The notes beneath the pieces are model-generated. The model made no database searches, had not been told where the DNA came from, and saw only the letters and a list, made by a program, of their open reading frames with translations. A stretch of 64,000 nt of DNA from Crotalaria pallida (lineage: Eukaryota; Streptophyta; Magnoliopsida; Fabales; Fabaceae): the NCBI GenBank assembly GCA_037953625.1, contig CM075649.1, positions 62,170,660 through 62,234,659 of the forward strand. Direction: 5' to 3'. Below are positions 1-10,872 of the stretch, in pieces; within the stretch, counting starts at the first letter, position 1; each line of letters starts with the position of its first letter. The position numbers were made by a program, and so were the translations under genes.

Positions 1-884
1 ATTCTTCTTGCATGGCCATAATCCAATGATCATCTTGAAGAGCCTCTTTGATATTCTTAGGTTCTATTTGAGATACAAAGGCAACATAATAACAAAAATT
101 ATTTAAAGTGCGTCGGGTTACCACTCCCTTCGCAATGTCACCTAAGATATTAGAAATCGGATGATTTTTGTTGGACTTCCAAGCTATTGGTAATTGAGGT
201 TGTATCTCTTGTGCTAAGTCTTTATCTTGTGCTTGCACCTCTCGATCTTCATTTTGATTCTCTTCTATTTGTTGTGGTGTTGAATTCTCATGATCCAAAA
301 ATGTACCTATATAATCATCACAAGAAACAACACAATCTCCTTTCGAAGATTCATCAAATACAACATGCACGGATTCCTCAACGGTTAATGTTCTTTTATT
401 GTAGACTCTATATGCTTTGCTATGAGTTGAATAACCTATGAATATGCCATCGTCGGCTTTAGAGTCAAACTTGCCGACCGGTTCCTTTCCGTTATTTAAA
501 ACAAACACCTTACACCCAAAAACATGAAAATGTGAGATATTTGGCTTTCGCCCTTTTAAAAGTTCATAAGGTGTTTTATTTAAATGCGGATGAATAAGAA
601 CCCTATTAAGCACATAGCAAGCGGTGTTTACCGCATCAGCCCAAAAATATTTAGGAACATTTGATTCTATCAACATAGTACGAGCAAGTTCCACTAATAT
701 TCTATTTTTCCTTTCTACAACTCCGTTTTGCTCCGGAGTCCTAGGGGCCGAAAATTGATGATCAATACCAAACTTATCACAAAACGCATCAATCCTAGTG
801 TTTTCAAACTCACCTCCGTGATCACTTCTAATAGACACAATTTTCAAACTCAGTTGATTTTGGATGAGTTTGGCAAATTTTTTT
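1..884 (-). pseudogene. Sirevirus-like copia pol, integrase core to start of reverse transcriptase (partial)
   Basis: Read on the minus strand, this stays open from the T-run at 878-884 to the window edge. It encodes the second half of the integrase core (RSDHGGEFEN, then SAPRTPEQNGVVERKNR with the catalytic Glu), the copia-type region after integrase (YFWADAV, HVFGCKVFVLN), and a stretch ending in DDHWIMAMQEE, which is the usual beginning of a copia reverse transcriptase. The rest of RT and RNase H lie outside the window. It is one nucleotide out of frame with the upstream protease/integrase segment, so the polyprotein is broken inside the integrase core. Family assignment is firm; whether the missing part is intact cannot be seen. 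Confidence 0.9.
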
Positions 885-1631
885 AAAACATTTATAAACT
901 TCACTTTTTGCGGATAAAAATAAAGTCCATGTGAATCTAGTAAAATCGTCTACTAAAACAAATCCATAGTAATTGCCACCTAAACTTTTAATTTGTGAAG
1001 GGCCAAACAAATCCATATGGATTAGCTCCAAAGGCTTTGTTGTGCTTATCACATTTTTAGGTTTAAATGAACTTTTAACTTGCTTGCACTTTTGACAAGA
1101 GTCACAAATGCCATCAAGCTTAAAGTTTAGTTTAGGCAAACCAATCACTAAATCTTTTCGCAAAAGTTTGTTCAATTGATTCACATTCACATGAGCAATT
1201 CGTCTATGCCAAAGACGAATTTCATCATCAAAAGATTTGAAACATTTTGAAAACAGTGAAGTTATCTCATCCAAATCAATTAAGTAAGTGTTATTAGAGC
1301 GACGACCAACAAACTTAACACTATCATCTATAGAAGACTTAATGAAGCATAATTCCGGAGTAAATGTCACATAATTGCCCATATCACATAGTTGGCTTAT
1401 ACTAAGCAAGTTGTGTTCTAAGCCTTCTACGTATAGAACATTTTCTATGACAAGGTTAGATACGTTACCGATTTTCCCGACTCCTAGAATTTTGCCCTTG
1501 TTGTTGTCGCCGTATGTCACAAATCCATCACTTTTTGGAGTAAGTTCCATGAAGTGCGTTTTGTCTCCCGTCATGTGTCTCGAACAACCACTATCCAAGT
1601 ACCATTTTCGCTCTTTGGTTCGAAGACACAC
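878..1631 (-). pseudogene. Sirevirus-like copia pol, protease and N-terminal integrase
   Basis: The frame starts just after the gag stop, in a different frame from gag. It opens with the aspartic-protease/GAG-pre-integrase signature WYLDSGCSRHMTGD, runs through the linker typical of copia elements (NVLYVEGLEHNLLSISQLCD), a zinc-binding HHCC region (LWHRRIAHVN ... CDSCQKCKQ) and the first integrase aspartate in HMDLFGP. A run of seven T on the plus strand (878-884) shifts the frame; protein similarity resumes in another frame directly downstream, so the frame seen beyond it to 828 is spurious. No ATG suits the start, as expected for a pol expressed by frameshift or readthrough from gag. Confidence 0.9.
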
Positions 1632-1645
1632 CTACAAGAAAGATA

Positions 1646-3433
1646 TCATTTGGTTGACTTAGGTACCCAAGTGGTCTTGGGTCCTTTGTTGTTAGCATGA
1701 GGAGAAGTCCCCTTAACAATCCAAATATATTCACCGCTTGGTATACCAAATTTCTTTATATTACATTTATTCGTGGTATGCCCAAAGATTCCACAATAAT
1801 GACAAGTTGGGTTTTTAGAAATCTTATTCTTTGAAAATCCACCAACTTTGCGATAATTGCGTTTCTTAGGTTTGGTATAGCCAAGACCGGATCTATTGCT
1901 ATTGTTCCTTTGAGTTGAAAGCAAATGATCTAAAGAAGTATCTCCTTTCATGAGCCTTGCAAGTCGATCATTCAAATTAAAAACTTCTTTTTCCAAAGAC
2001 TTGCAATTTTCACAAGATGGAGTCTCATTTGATTTCAATTCACAATTGCATGTAGAGTTTGCATAAATGAGTTCAAGAGTTTCATTTTGAAGCTTAAGTT
2101 CTTCTAAATCTTTTTGAAGTTCAATTATCTTTTCATGTTGCTTCATTATGAAATTCTTTCTTTCAACATTTATTTTAGCAAGTTTCTTCAACTCTTTATG
2201 CATCTCTACATACACATTGTACAATTCATTGAATGAAGGAGAATTAGAACTTGAGCTAGCATCGGAAAGATAATCTACCTCATTGACGTTCTCACTTGAT
2301 TTAATGCTTGAAGATTCCTCTTCATCAAGCTTTGTCATTAAACATAGATTTGCAAGTTCTTCATCATCCGATGAGCTAGATGTTGATTGACTCTCCACTT
2401 CATCCCATACTATGTAAGCCCTTTTTCCTTTAGAAGAATTGAATTTTGAGTTGTCACCTTCCGACTTCTTAGAATGAGTTGGACAATTCGATCGATAGTG
2501 ACCAAGCTTTCCACATCCATGACACTTGATGTGATCCTTGATAGTCTTATTTCTTGGTTGTGAGTCCTTAGAATCTCTTTGTCTATTTCTATTAAAGTTC
2601 CCCTTTTTCTTAAGGAACCTACCAAGCTTTTTAACTAGCAAGCCAAGGGTCTCATCATCTATATCGGAGTCCGAGTCATCCACTTGAAAGTTTTCCTCTT
2701 GTGCCTTAAGGGATTTTGAAGTTGATTTAAGAGCTATCCCCTTTTTCTTCCTATCGGCATCTTCATTCATGGATAACCGTCCAAGCTCCATTTCATGCTC
2801 TTGAAGCTTTCCGAATAGAGTTGCTAAATCAATTTGATCCACGTCTCTAGCTTCCATAATGGCCGTCACCTTAGGTTGCCATTCCCTGCTAAGACATCTC
2901 AAAATCTTATTAACAACTTCACCATTAGATATAACTTTTCCAAGTGCAGAAAGATGATTAATGATATGAGTGAACCGCTTTTGCATGTCACCTATGTTTT
3001 CATTAGGTAACATACGAAAGAGTTCATATTCATGCATGAGTGTATTTAGCCTAGCCCTTCTAACCTCCGAAGTGCCCTCATGTGTGACTTGTAATGTGTC
3101 CCACATTTGTTTAGCATCAACACATTGAGATACTCGAAAGAACTCATCATAAGAAAGAGCGGACGTGATGATATTTTTAGCTTTTAAATCAAATGCAACT
3201 TTCTTCTTATCATCATTGTCCCAACTCGATTGAGGTTTAATTGAAACAACATCATTTACTTTCGTTTGAGGAACAAAAGGTCCATTCTCTATGGCGTTCC
3301 AAATTTCCATATCTATGGCTTGAATAAAAATTTTCATGCGGACCTTCCAATAAGCGTAACCCTCACCACTAAATAGTGGAGGACGATTAATGGAAGTTCC
3401 TTCACCACCAAAAGGATTTGAAATTGAGCCCAT
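1646..3433 (-). CDS. gag: Sirevirus-like copia Gag, about 595 aa
   Basis: The likely ATG is at 3433 (protein begins MGSISNPFGGEG); an earlier in-frame TTG is not needed. The N-terminal half is the UBN2-type capsid domain of copia elements (RPPLFSGEGYAYWKVRMKIF; later YELFRMLPNENIGDMQKRFTHI and LRCLSREWQPKVTAI). Two CCHC zinc knuckles follow: CHGCGKLGHYRSNC and CHYCGIFGHTTNKC, separated by an acidic and serine-rich stretch and a coiled-coil-like segment rich in Glu, Leu and Lys. The long C-terminal extension with a second knuckle is characteristic of Sireviruses. The frame is uninterrupted and ends 15 bases before the pol frame, so Gag of this copy looks intact. Confidence 0.93.
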   Translation of the reverse strand: MGSISNPFGGEGTSINRPPLFSGEGYAYWKVRMKIFIQAIDMEIWNAIENGPFVPQTKVNDVVSIKPQSSWDNDDKKKVAFDLKAKNIITSALSYDEFFRVSQCVDAKQMWDTLQVTHEGTSEVRRARLNTLMHEYELFRMLPNENIGDMQKRFTHIINHLSALGKVISNGEVVNKILRCLSREWQPKVTAIMEARDVDQIDLATLFGKLQEHEMELGRLSMNEDADRKKKGIALKSTSKSLKAQEENFQVDDSDSDIDDETLGLLVKKLGRFLKKKGNFNRNRQRDSKDSQPRNKTIKDHIKCHGCGKLGHYRSNCPTHSKKSEGDNSKFNSSKGKRAYIVWDEVESQSTSSSSDDEELANLCLMTKLDEEESSSIKSSENVNEVDYLSDASSSSNSPSFNELYNVYVEMHKELKKLAKINVERKNFIMKQHEKIIELQKDLEELKLQNETLELIYANSTCNCELKSNETPSCENCKSLEKEVFNLNDRLARLMKGDTSLDHLLSTQRNNSNRSGLGYTKPKKRNYRKVGGFSKNKISKNPTCHYCGIFGHTTNKCNIKKFGIPSGEYIWIVKGTSPHANNKGPKTTWVPKSTK

Positions 3434-3494
3434 TGTTTCCAAGTAAAAAGGATCTTTTCGAAAAAGCTTTTTAAGGCTCGGATTTTTCGTCCGA

Positions 3495-3508
3495 GCTCTG
3501 ATACCACT
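3495..3508 (-). other. Primer-binding site (initiator Met tRNA) of copia element
   Basis: On the minus strand the sequence TGGTATCAGAGC follows two bases after the LTR end ...TTCCAACA. This is the standard plant complement of the initiator Met tRNA 3' end. It fixes the orientation of the element and the inner LTR boundary. Confidence 0.92.
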
Positions 3509-3640
3509 TGTTGGAAACCAACAAGCGGCTCAATATAGTCTAGAGGGGGGTGAATAGAATATTGAAGCCTTATTACAGATTTTTCGTCCACCTAAGAGAA
3601 TGGTTTTATGAAAATAAATTTTCTTAAGAATTCAGTTCAG

Positions 3641-3830
3641 ATTACTCGAGTAACTCAAGCCTTCACTCGAGTAATACGCAACCAAAAATAATTTCACTCG
3701 AGTATTCAGCAAATCACTCGAGTATTACGAAAGCAGATTTTAAATCACTCGAGTAACAGAAAACCTACTCGAGTAATGTTTATAAACTGAAAGCAGATTA
3801 CTCGAGTGACAAGAACTTTACTCGAGTAAA
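3641..3830. repeat. Cluster of eight ACTCGAGT palindromes (copia LTR, inner cluster)
   Basis: Eight exact ACTCGAGT octamers occur in about 190 bp, usually extended to TTACTCGAGTAA or TCACTCGAGTGA. Spacing is irregular (about 15-35 bp) and the spacers differ, so this is a homotypic motif cluster and not a tandem satellite. Sirevirus LTRs are known to carry repeated palindromic motifs. Confidence 0.9.
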
Positions 3831-4617
3831 TTGGGTAAAATTCAATTTAAACTTTGTTTTCAATGGAGTTCTTCAAGAATAACAATGCTATGATGATTCA
3901 ACAAATTATGAATGATTAATATGAACAATTTCAAGTAATATTAACATGCAATTTTAGATCAATTTAGTAGAATTAAGAAAACCCCAATTCTAACCTAAAA
4001 ATGCAAATGTTAATGAATTAATGAAATACAAGGAATGAAAATAAAAGAGACACAAGGATTTATCCTGGTTCACTTTCACCCACTTGAAAGCTACTCCAGT
4101 CCCCTCTTAAATCAAGAGAGATTCTTCACTAGAAATCTTCAAATGTAGATTTTACAATGTTTTAAGATGCAACTAGATTCTTAGTTCTCCTATCTTAAAA
4201 CCCAACTCAAAGTGTGTACCAAACACTTTGATCTAATCTACCCCTTTTGAGTATTCTAGATTTCCTTGCTAATTGATTGAAGATGCTTCCAACCAATCCT
4301 CTTTTCTTGCTTTGATTTGATCCTCAAAGTCTTCCTTGTGAGATTCTTCACTTGTGTTGAAACTTCAATGATGCAATCACAAATTGCAAATCTTCAACAA
4401 CCACTAAGAACAAAAATATGATCTCAAGAATATTTGAACAATGATAGAAAATAGAGTGAAGAATGAAAAGTTCTTTGTTGAATCTTGATAGCTCTTGAAA
4501 GATGTAAAATAGCTCTTGAATTACTTTTCAAAGTGTATTAGAAAATTGTAAGAATGAAAGTCTATATCTTTGAAAGAGAAAATTAAGTCCTTTTAAAATT
4601 TTCCCAACACTGATTGA

Positions 4618-4756
4618 ATTACTCGAGTAAACCAAACAACGTCACTCGAGTGAAACATGTCAGATTAAGTTACTCGAGTGATGTGTAAACCATTACTCGA
4701 TTAACCTGTCAGAACATAAATTACTCGAGTGAACCAATACTCATTACTCGAGTAAA
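4618..4756. repeat. Second cluster of ACTCGAGT palindromes (copia LTR, outer cluster)
   Basis: Five exact ACTCGAGT octamers plus one mutated copy (ACTCGATT) lie in about 140 bp, a few hundred bases from the transcription-initiating end of the minus-strand LTR. The flanking base pairs vary but tend to stay palindromic. Confidence 0.9.
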
Positions 4757-4984
4757 CTGATCAGAATCTGAATAAAAACAAAGTTTTTCTAAAATAATTT
4801 TCACAAGCTATTTAATCAAGATTTAAAGTATCTTCACTCTTAATCAGACATTATTTAAATATTCTTAAAATCACCTAAGCTACCCACACCAATGAGATGC
4901 ATTGCATAAAATAAAGATTATATTGAAATAGAATTAATAAAAATCCTAATTCTAATCTTCATGTGGTGTAGCTTGCTTGTTGCC

Positions 4985-5856
4985 AATGTTGTTGCTTGGA
5001 GAGAGATTGTTAGCATCAAAACATGAGAATCCTACAGTTCCTTTTCCCCTATCTAGGCACAAACCGTTCTGCTTCTTCTTTCCACCACACGGCTGCACCT
5101 TCTTTCACTTACACGAGATCCACTCTCCCACCTTCTCTCGAGATTACATTCTGGAATTGTGCTCTTCTCTCCTTCTTTCTCCGCAGATAACAAATCACTC
5201 TCCACCCCCTTCGTTCTTCGCGGTTGCATACTTGAGGTATTCTCTCACTTCTTTTTTCCTTTTGTTTTTATTTCTTCTCCTTCCCTGTTCTGGTTCACCT
5301 GGGTAGGATTTAGGGTTCTAAAGTTCTGTTTCTATAGGGGTGGTTTTTTCTGTCTGTTGGGTTTTGTGCTAGCCTTGGGGGATCCAATTGGTGGCTTATA
5401 ATGTTTCTGGGTTTGGGGCGTTTTAGGACTTGCTTTGCGGGTTTTTGCACTGCTTTTTCTTTTTCCAGGAATTGAAGGGATACACTGGGTTTATTATGAG
5501 TAGCGGACGGGTTAGGGAATGGTCTGTAATGACTTCCTTATCCCGTAGTAGTAACGAGGAAGAGCACGGCCCCTCTTCCTCCTCCTGCTCTTCCTTGTAG
5601 GTCGACGAGGAATATGAGTCTAACCTAGGGATAGGTTTTAGAGGAATATGAGGGATAAGTTTTAGAGGTTGATCCCGTTGAGGTAGCCTAACCTCGGGAT
5701 TGTTGGCGGAGGAAAGAGTGGATATGAATGGAGGGGGGGTATCTGTGGTAGAGGGAAGGTGCTCGCCCCTCGGGACGACTTCGAGGGGGGTTTCTGGGGG
5801 GTTATTTTATAACCCGTAAGACTGACATCGAGCTTCCCTGTTCTTCCACAGGTACC
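4985..5856 (+). other. 5' region of the antisense gene in the Tat element (no ORF of its own)
   Basis: This stretch lies between the copia insertion and the first ATG of the antisense gene. It is rich in pyrimidine runs (5130-5290), and has a possible splice donor near 5305 (CTGG/GTAGG) and a clear acceptor TTCCACAG at about 5845-5852, directly before the start codon context GGTACCATG. I infer an untranslated first exon and a leader intron. Short open frames here (for example 4977-5306) have no recognisable domain and low-complexity composition. Confidence 0.5.
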
Positions 5857-7721
5857 ATGCCGCCCCGGAGATGCGTGAGCCGACCTGAGCTGTATCCTGC
5901 GCCTACCGATGCCGACCAATATCTATGGGTCGACGTGGAGCCGAAGGGAGTGCGGTCTAATCTAGATTCCGAGGATAAACTCTCCGACGTGAAGAGAGTT
6001 ATATTACCCTGTTCGGGCGACGCCGCTGGTACTTCTTACGAAGTTCTTCCCTGTTCGATGAATGACCGAATTTGCACCAAGACCGATGTCAACTCCTTCT
6101 TTTTTTATGCCAATTTAATTCACAACCTTGGCGTTACCTTGGCGTTACCTTGCCGTTTACTGACCTTGAGATGGGGGTTCTGAAAGAGCTCGGCCTAGCT
6201 CCCTCGCAACTCCACCCCAACACTTGGTAATTCTTGAGGGCGTTTCAGAAATATTGTCGGGCCAAGGGATTAGTATGAACAGTCCGACTTTTTCTGTGGA
6301 TGTACAACCCTTTCATCAATAACAAAGACGGGGTCACTGGGCGACTTTGGGTATCGACCAAAGCCCGAGCTCGCTGTGGGCTCTTCGGGATGTTTACGGA
6401 ATCCTGGAAGCACTTTAAACCCAGGTTCTTCAAGTATAAATTTGTGGGTGCTGGCCGACCTTGGTTCCGGGACGAGACGGGTCTGAGGTTTCCCCTAGAG
6501 TGGACCTCGGAGTTCTTTGACCGCCACCTTGGTACTCCACAAAGGTGGTCGGGCGCGACTCTTGATGCGGACGAGGCTGCCACAATCCATCACTTTCAAA
6601 ATGAATATCAAGCTCGGAAAGTCCAACTTGATATTGGGGTTTTTATGAAGTGTTCCGACAATGACGTATTAGCCAAAATTGGTAGTTAACCTCGCTCTTG
6701 TGACTTGCAAAAATATGTATACAAACACACTTTTTTCCTTTTTTTTTTTTTGATTTGTCTTCGTCTCTTCTTTTTTGTTTGCAGAGGAATATTGGTCAGC
6801 GATATCGTCTAAGGTGTTGAAGGTTGCGCTGAGTCGCAAAAGGAAGAAGTCGGAGAGCACTTCCACTGATGCCGCGACGGCCGAGACGACGTCAGCCGAC
6901 TCCGCTCTACCACATTCTACTCAGCCTGCGGTGATCGCTACCTCGTCCCCTCCTCAGCCTCCCTCTCCCAGTACCGAGCCTGTCCAAGTTGCTGGTGCCC
7001 CAAGGCCAACAACTCCTACTACTAAGCCCTCGGTTAAAGAGTCGCTTGTGAAGATGTCGGGGGCCGAATGGAAGAAGACGGTCGAAGGGTTGGCTTATCA
7101 TTTAAGAAGGTCGACTAACTTTTCAATGTGTTGGCCGATGTCGCCGATGATGTTGCGGAAGGCGTGTCGCCGACCAGGAAGAAGGCCCGGTCTGATATAG
7201 AGGCGGAGGTGGCGGAGCTGAGGGAGAATAAAAACTCGGCTGAGCAAAAGTTGGCCGAGTTAAAGGAGGAGCACCGGCGGAAGTTAGAGGAGCTCCAGAA
7301 GAGTCAGGAGGAGGCCCTGGCCCGGGCGACGGCAGTTGCAAAAGGGGCAGGTTGGCAAGAAGGGCTAGCCAAGATGGAGAAGGTGAGAACACTGTTGAAG
7401 AGAAGAGCCGCTCAAGCTCTTAAACACAAAGTAGCGGCACGTGAAGCGGATTTCAACCTTGAGAGGGCGGCGGGTAAAGTTTTTACCAGCGCGATAGAGA
7501 AGATTCTGCACCTGAACCAAGGGCTCCAAATACGGTACCTTGGCGCCTCTGCTGGTTTCGGGGTGGAGGATGGGAAAATGGTCGATTATGACAAGGACGG
7601 GCTTGAAGTCGACCTAAACCAACCCAAGGAGAACCTGCCCGACCCTTTGGTGGAGAAGGCAGATGAGGAGTTCAACTCGAACTCGGTTGTCCTATCTGAT
7701 GTCGAAGATGAAGCAGCGTAA
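5857..7721 (+). pseudogene. Antisense gene of Tat element: gypsy-type putative transposase domain plus coiled coil, decayed
   Basis: Tat-lineage elements often carry an extra gene in antisense between pol and the 3' LTR, and this fits that position and strand. The frame from ATG 5857 encodes a plant 'putative gypsy-type transposon' domain (GLFGMFTESWKHFKPRFFKY, PLEWTSEFF). An intron at 6682-6784 splits it. The second exon encodes a Pro/Ser/Thr-rich linker, then a coiled coil around 7200-7330 (heptads of Leu, Ala and Glu) and an acidic tail ending LSDVEDEAA. Breaks seen: an 11-bp direct duplication near 6128-6150 shifts the frame; in-frame TAA and TGA stops follow near 6227 and 6275; another shift lies near 7110-7125. 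Product function is unknown; it is not a demonstrated transposase. Confidence 0.75.
6682..6784 (+). other. Intron in the antisense gene
   Basis: Donor G/GTAGTTAA at 6682 and acceptor TTTTTTGTTTGCAG ending 6784 enclose 103 bp containing a long T-run at about 6740-6751. Joining the flanks keeps the frame (…AKI-E-EYWSA…), and the unspliced reading stops at once. A conventional GT-AG intron is the simplest explanation. Confidence 0.8.
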
Positions 7722-8541
7722 GTCCCTTATGCTGGGCAGCTTGTGATTTGTGACTTGTCAATGTTTTTTGTAACATGTTTGACAGTGTTGGATTGTATTT
7801 AACTTTATTGTGTACAACATTTTGTTCTTATGCAAGTTCTTTCCTGTTTCAACTTGTTGCATACTATCAGTCTATGCAAGTTTTTATTCTAACTTGTTGC
7901 ATTCGTATAGAGTCCGAGGTCATTTTTAAATAACTAAGTAGAACTACCTTTGAGGATACAAGTTTTTTGTCAACTTGTTGTATTTGGATTTGATCGGATT
8001 TAAAACTTACCAATGTTAAACTCGGACGACTCAATAAGTGCAGTAATCTTATAAGTTTTCCTCTGAATAAAGGTACTGTATATAAGTGCATACGGTAGGG
8101 AACTCGGATCTACCAAATTTAGCCGAAGTGGGTGTCCTCGGCCCCGATGTAAAAGAGAGTGCTGAGTGAAGCTATGTATAAACATTTCACAGCAGTCTGT
8201 TCTTTATCGGGTGTCCCTTGTACACTGTGCATATGAGCCGATCTTATCTGGGAGACGTTGGCTATGCATAGCGCCATGCAACATTTAGGTGGCTAGTGCT
8301 AAATGAGAAGCTAGTACGTACGTATATAAAACTGTGGCACTTGAGTATGAGCAAGTTTGTACTTTTCATTAATTACCATGAGTACATTGCTTATAGATTG
8401 AGAAGGTGGGTATGTCCCCACGTGGAAAATGAGAGCATGATCAGGAAAAGTAAGTGCGAAATATTAATAGAAATGAAGATAAAATTATGAAGATAAAATT
8501 TAAACTTTTAACTAGGGCAGCCGATAACACCTGAGGTAAAC
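7722..8541. other. Non-coding spacer between antisense gene and pol of the Tat element
   Basis: No supported gene. Between 7770 and 7990 there are repeated phrases of the form AACTTGTTGCAT / CAAGTT, probably the 3' untranslated tail of the antisense gene. The remainder up to the pol stop at 8542 has no recognisable feature. Small frames at 8296-8490 and on the minus strand near 7867-8185 have no protein-like composition. Confidence 0.6.
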
Positions 8542-10863
8542 CTAGCTGAAGTAGGTTCTCAGTTTTGCCACGTTCCAAGAATTTTTAAGCTCCGCCCCTT
8601 CAAGGGTTTCTAGTCTATATGCCCCAGAGTGTGTTTTTGAGATGACTCTGTAGGGCCCTTCCCAGTTTTGAGGAAAGTTCCCGTCTCTTCGGTTTTTAAG
8701 ACCGATGTCGGCCCTCCTAAGAACGAGATCGCCGACCTCAAAAGACCTGGGTTGTACCGCTTTGTTATACTGCTTGGCTTGCCTTTCTTTCGCTTTCTTT
8801 TCCCGAGCAGAAGCGGCGTCCCGGATCTCCTCGGCCAAAATCAAGTTTTCTTTTATCAAATTTCCGTTTTCCTCCTCGGGTCTGTCCCTCATTCGGAAGG
8901 TATGAATTCTTCGTTCGATGGGGATAACCGCATCACAACCATAGGTGAGTCTGAAGGGGGTTTCTCCGGTTGAGGACTGAACCGTGGTCCTGATTGACCA
9001 GAGGACCTCGGGTAGAAGATCGGCCCATGCTCCTTTGGCCTGTGTGATTCTCTTCTTGAGGCCGTCAATGATAGCTCGGTTGGCGGCTTCTGCTTGGCCA
9101 TTAGTCTGGGGGTGCTCAACCGAGGAAAAATAATGGAAGATCCCGAGACTCTCAGCTAATATCTGGAAGTTGTTGGCAGCGAATTGACTGTCGTTGTCGG
9201 TGATCAATGTGAGGGGAAGGCCGAAACGGGAGATGACTTGTTTTATGAAAAACTTCTGGATCCTTGCCGAAGTGATGGTTGCTAGGGGCTCAGCTTCGAT
9301 CCATTTGGTGAAGTAGTCAATTGCTACCACGATGAATTTTAGTTGGCCTGGAGCCGTTGGGAACTGTCCCACAATGTCCATCCCCCACATGCTGAAAGGC
9401 CAGGGGGAGGCTAGAGAGTGGAGCTCCTCTGACGGTTTCCGGTAAACATCACTGAAGAATTGGCATTGAGGACATCGTCGAAAATGGTCAATGGAATCCA
9501 TTACTAAGGTTGGCCAGAAATATCTGGCCCTTAGTATCTTTCTCGCCAAGGATTTTCCTCCGACGTGATGGCTCCCCATTCCTCCATGGACCTCGTTCAA
9601 GGTCTCCTGAGCTTCCTTGGAGGTAAGACATCGGAGGAGTGGAGATGACATTCCTCTCCTATAAAGGACTTCATCAATAATAACATACTCAGCTGCTTTT
9701 CTCTTAAGTTTCTTTGCTTCCTTTTGATCGGCAGGGAGTATTCCATGTTCGAGGTACGCCCTGATCGGGTGCATCCAGTTCGGCGATACCGAAATGGCCA
9801 TTACTACACTTGGGGTTGCGATTTGCTCTTGAATGAGGCTTTTATTATTCCCTCCGCCTTTTGTGCTTGCCAACTTGGAAAGCACATCGGCTCGGGAATT
9901 TGAACTGCGGGGGATATGGGTGATGGAAAATTTTTCAAAATCGAGAGCGAGGGATTTAACTTTGTCGAGATATTTATGCAGGATGGGTTCCTTGGCTTGG
10001 TAGTCCCCAACAACTTGGGAAACCACCAACTGGGAGTCGCTCATAACTTGAACTTCGGACGCACCGAGCTCTTTGGCCATGCGGAGGCCAGTAATGACTG
10101 CCTCGTACTCGGCCTGATTATTCGAAGTTAGAAACTCGAACTTCAGGGAATACTCGATGTTGAGCCCTTCCGCGTTTTCCAAAATAACTCCAGCTCCTGC
10201 ACCCTTTTGATTGCTTGAACCGTCAACATATATTACCCAAATATCCGAGCTAGAGCTTTGGTGGGGCTCTGTAAACTCGGACACAAAATCTGCTAACACT
10301 TGTGACTTGATTGCCTTCCTTGGTTCATAGGAGATGTCGAACTCGGACAGTTCGATTGACCAGGCCATCATTCTCCCCGCGAGGTTGGGCTTTTGCAGAA
10401 CTTGTTTAATGGGCTGGGCGGTTCGTACGACGATAGGGTGGCTTTGAAAATATTGTCGTAACCGCCGTGCAGTCAGGATAAGACAGAATGCAAATTTCTC
10501 AATCTTGGAATACCAAAGCTCGGGGCCCTGGAGTGCTCGGCTTATGAAATAAACGGGGAATTCACTCCGACCCTCATCTCGAACCAACACGGAGCTAAGG
10601 GATGATTCCGCAATGGAGAGGTAAATAAAGAGGTTCTCCCCCTCACGGGGGCTGGAGAGAACTGGAGGGGAAGAGAGGTATTCTTTCAGAGCAAGGAAAG
10701 AGGCTTCACAGTCCTGATCCCAATTGAAAGTTGTGCCCTTTTTCAAAAGTTGGTACCAGGGTAAGGCCTTTTTAGCAGCTTGAGGAAGAAATCTAGACAG
10801 AGCCGCCATCCTGCCAGTTAATTGTTGCACCCCTCTGAGGTCGGCAGGGCTTTTCATCTCCAA
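8542..10863 (-). pseudogene. pol: Tat-lineage gypsy pol, two RNase H domains plus integrase
   Basis: Domains in order: end of the RT connection (AALSRFLPQAAKKALPWYQLLKK), a degenerate gypsy RNase H (LFIYLSIAESSLSSVLVRDEG), a second RNase H of archaeal type (VIYVDGSSNQKGAGAGVIL ... NNQAEYEAVITGL ... MSDSQLVV ... SRADVLSKLAS) with its acidic residues, then integrase. Integrase shows the zinc region (HHVGGKSLARKI ... CPQCQ) and D, D, E residues in GMDIVGQFP, ITDNDSQF and GQAEAANR. Two RNase H domains in tandem are a known hallmark of the Tat lineage. The 773-codon frame is uninterrupted, but it is cut off from RT by a TGA at 10873-10875. No chromodomain is present, as expected. Confidence 0.92.
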
Positions 10864-10872
10864 TATAGCGCG

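Larger units (their letters stand above)
3509..4984 (-). repeat. 5' LTR of Sirevirus-like copia element
   Basis: On the plus strand the LTR begins TGTTGGAAACC at 3509 beside the PBS. It appears to end near 4984 at GCTTGTTGCCA, which gives a minus-strand start TGGCAACAAGC partly complementary to the other terminus. That makes about 1476 bp. The outer end is by eye, because the other LTR is outside the window. No coding content. Two clusters of ACTCGAGT palindromes lie inside. The right end abuts Tat-element sequence, so this element was inserted into the Tat element. Confidence 0.75.
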
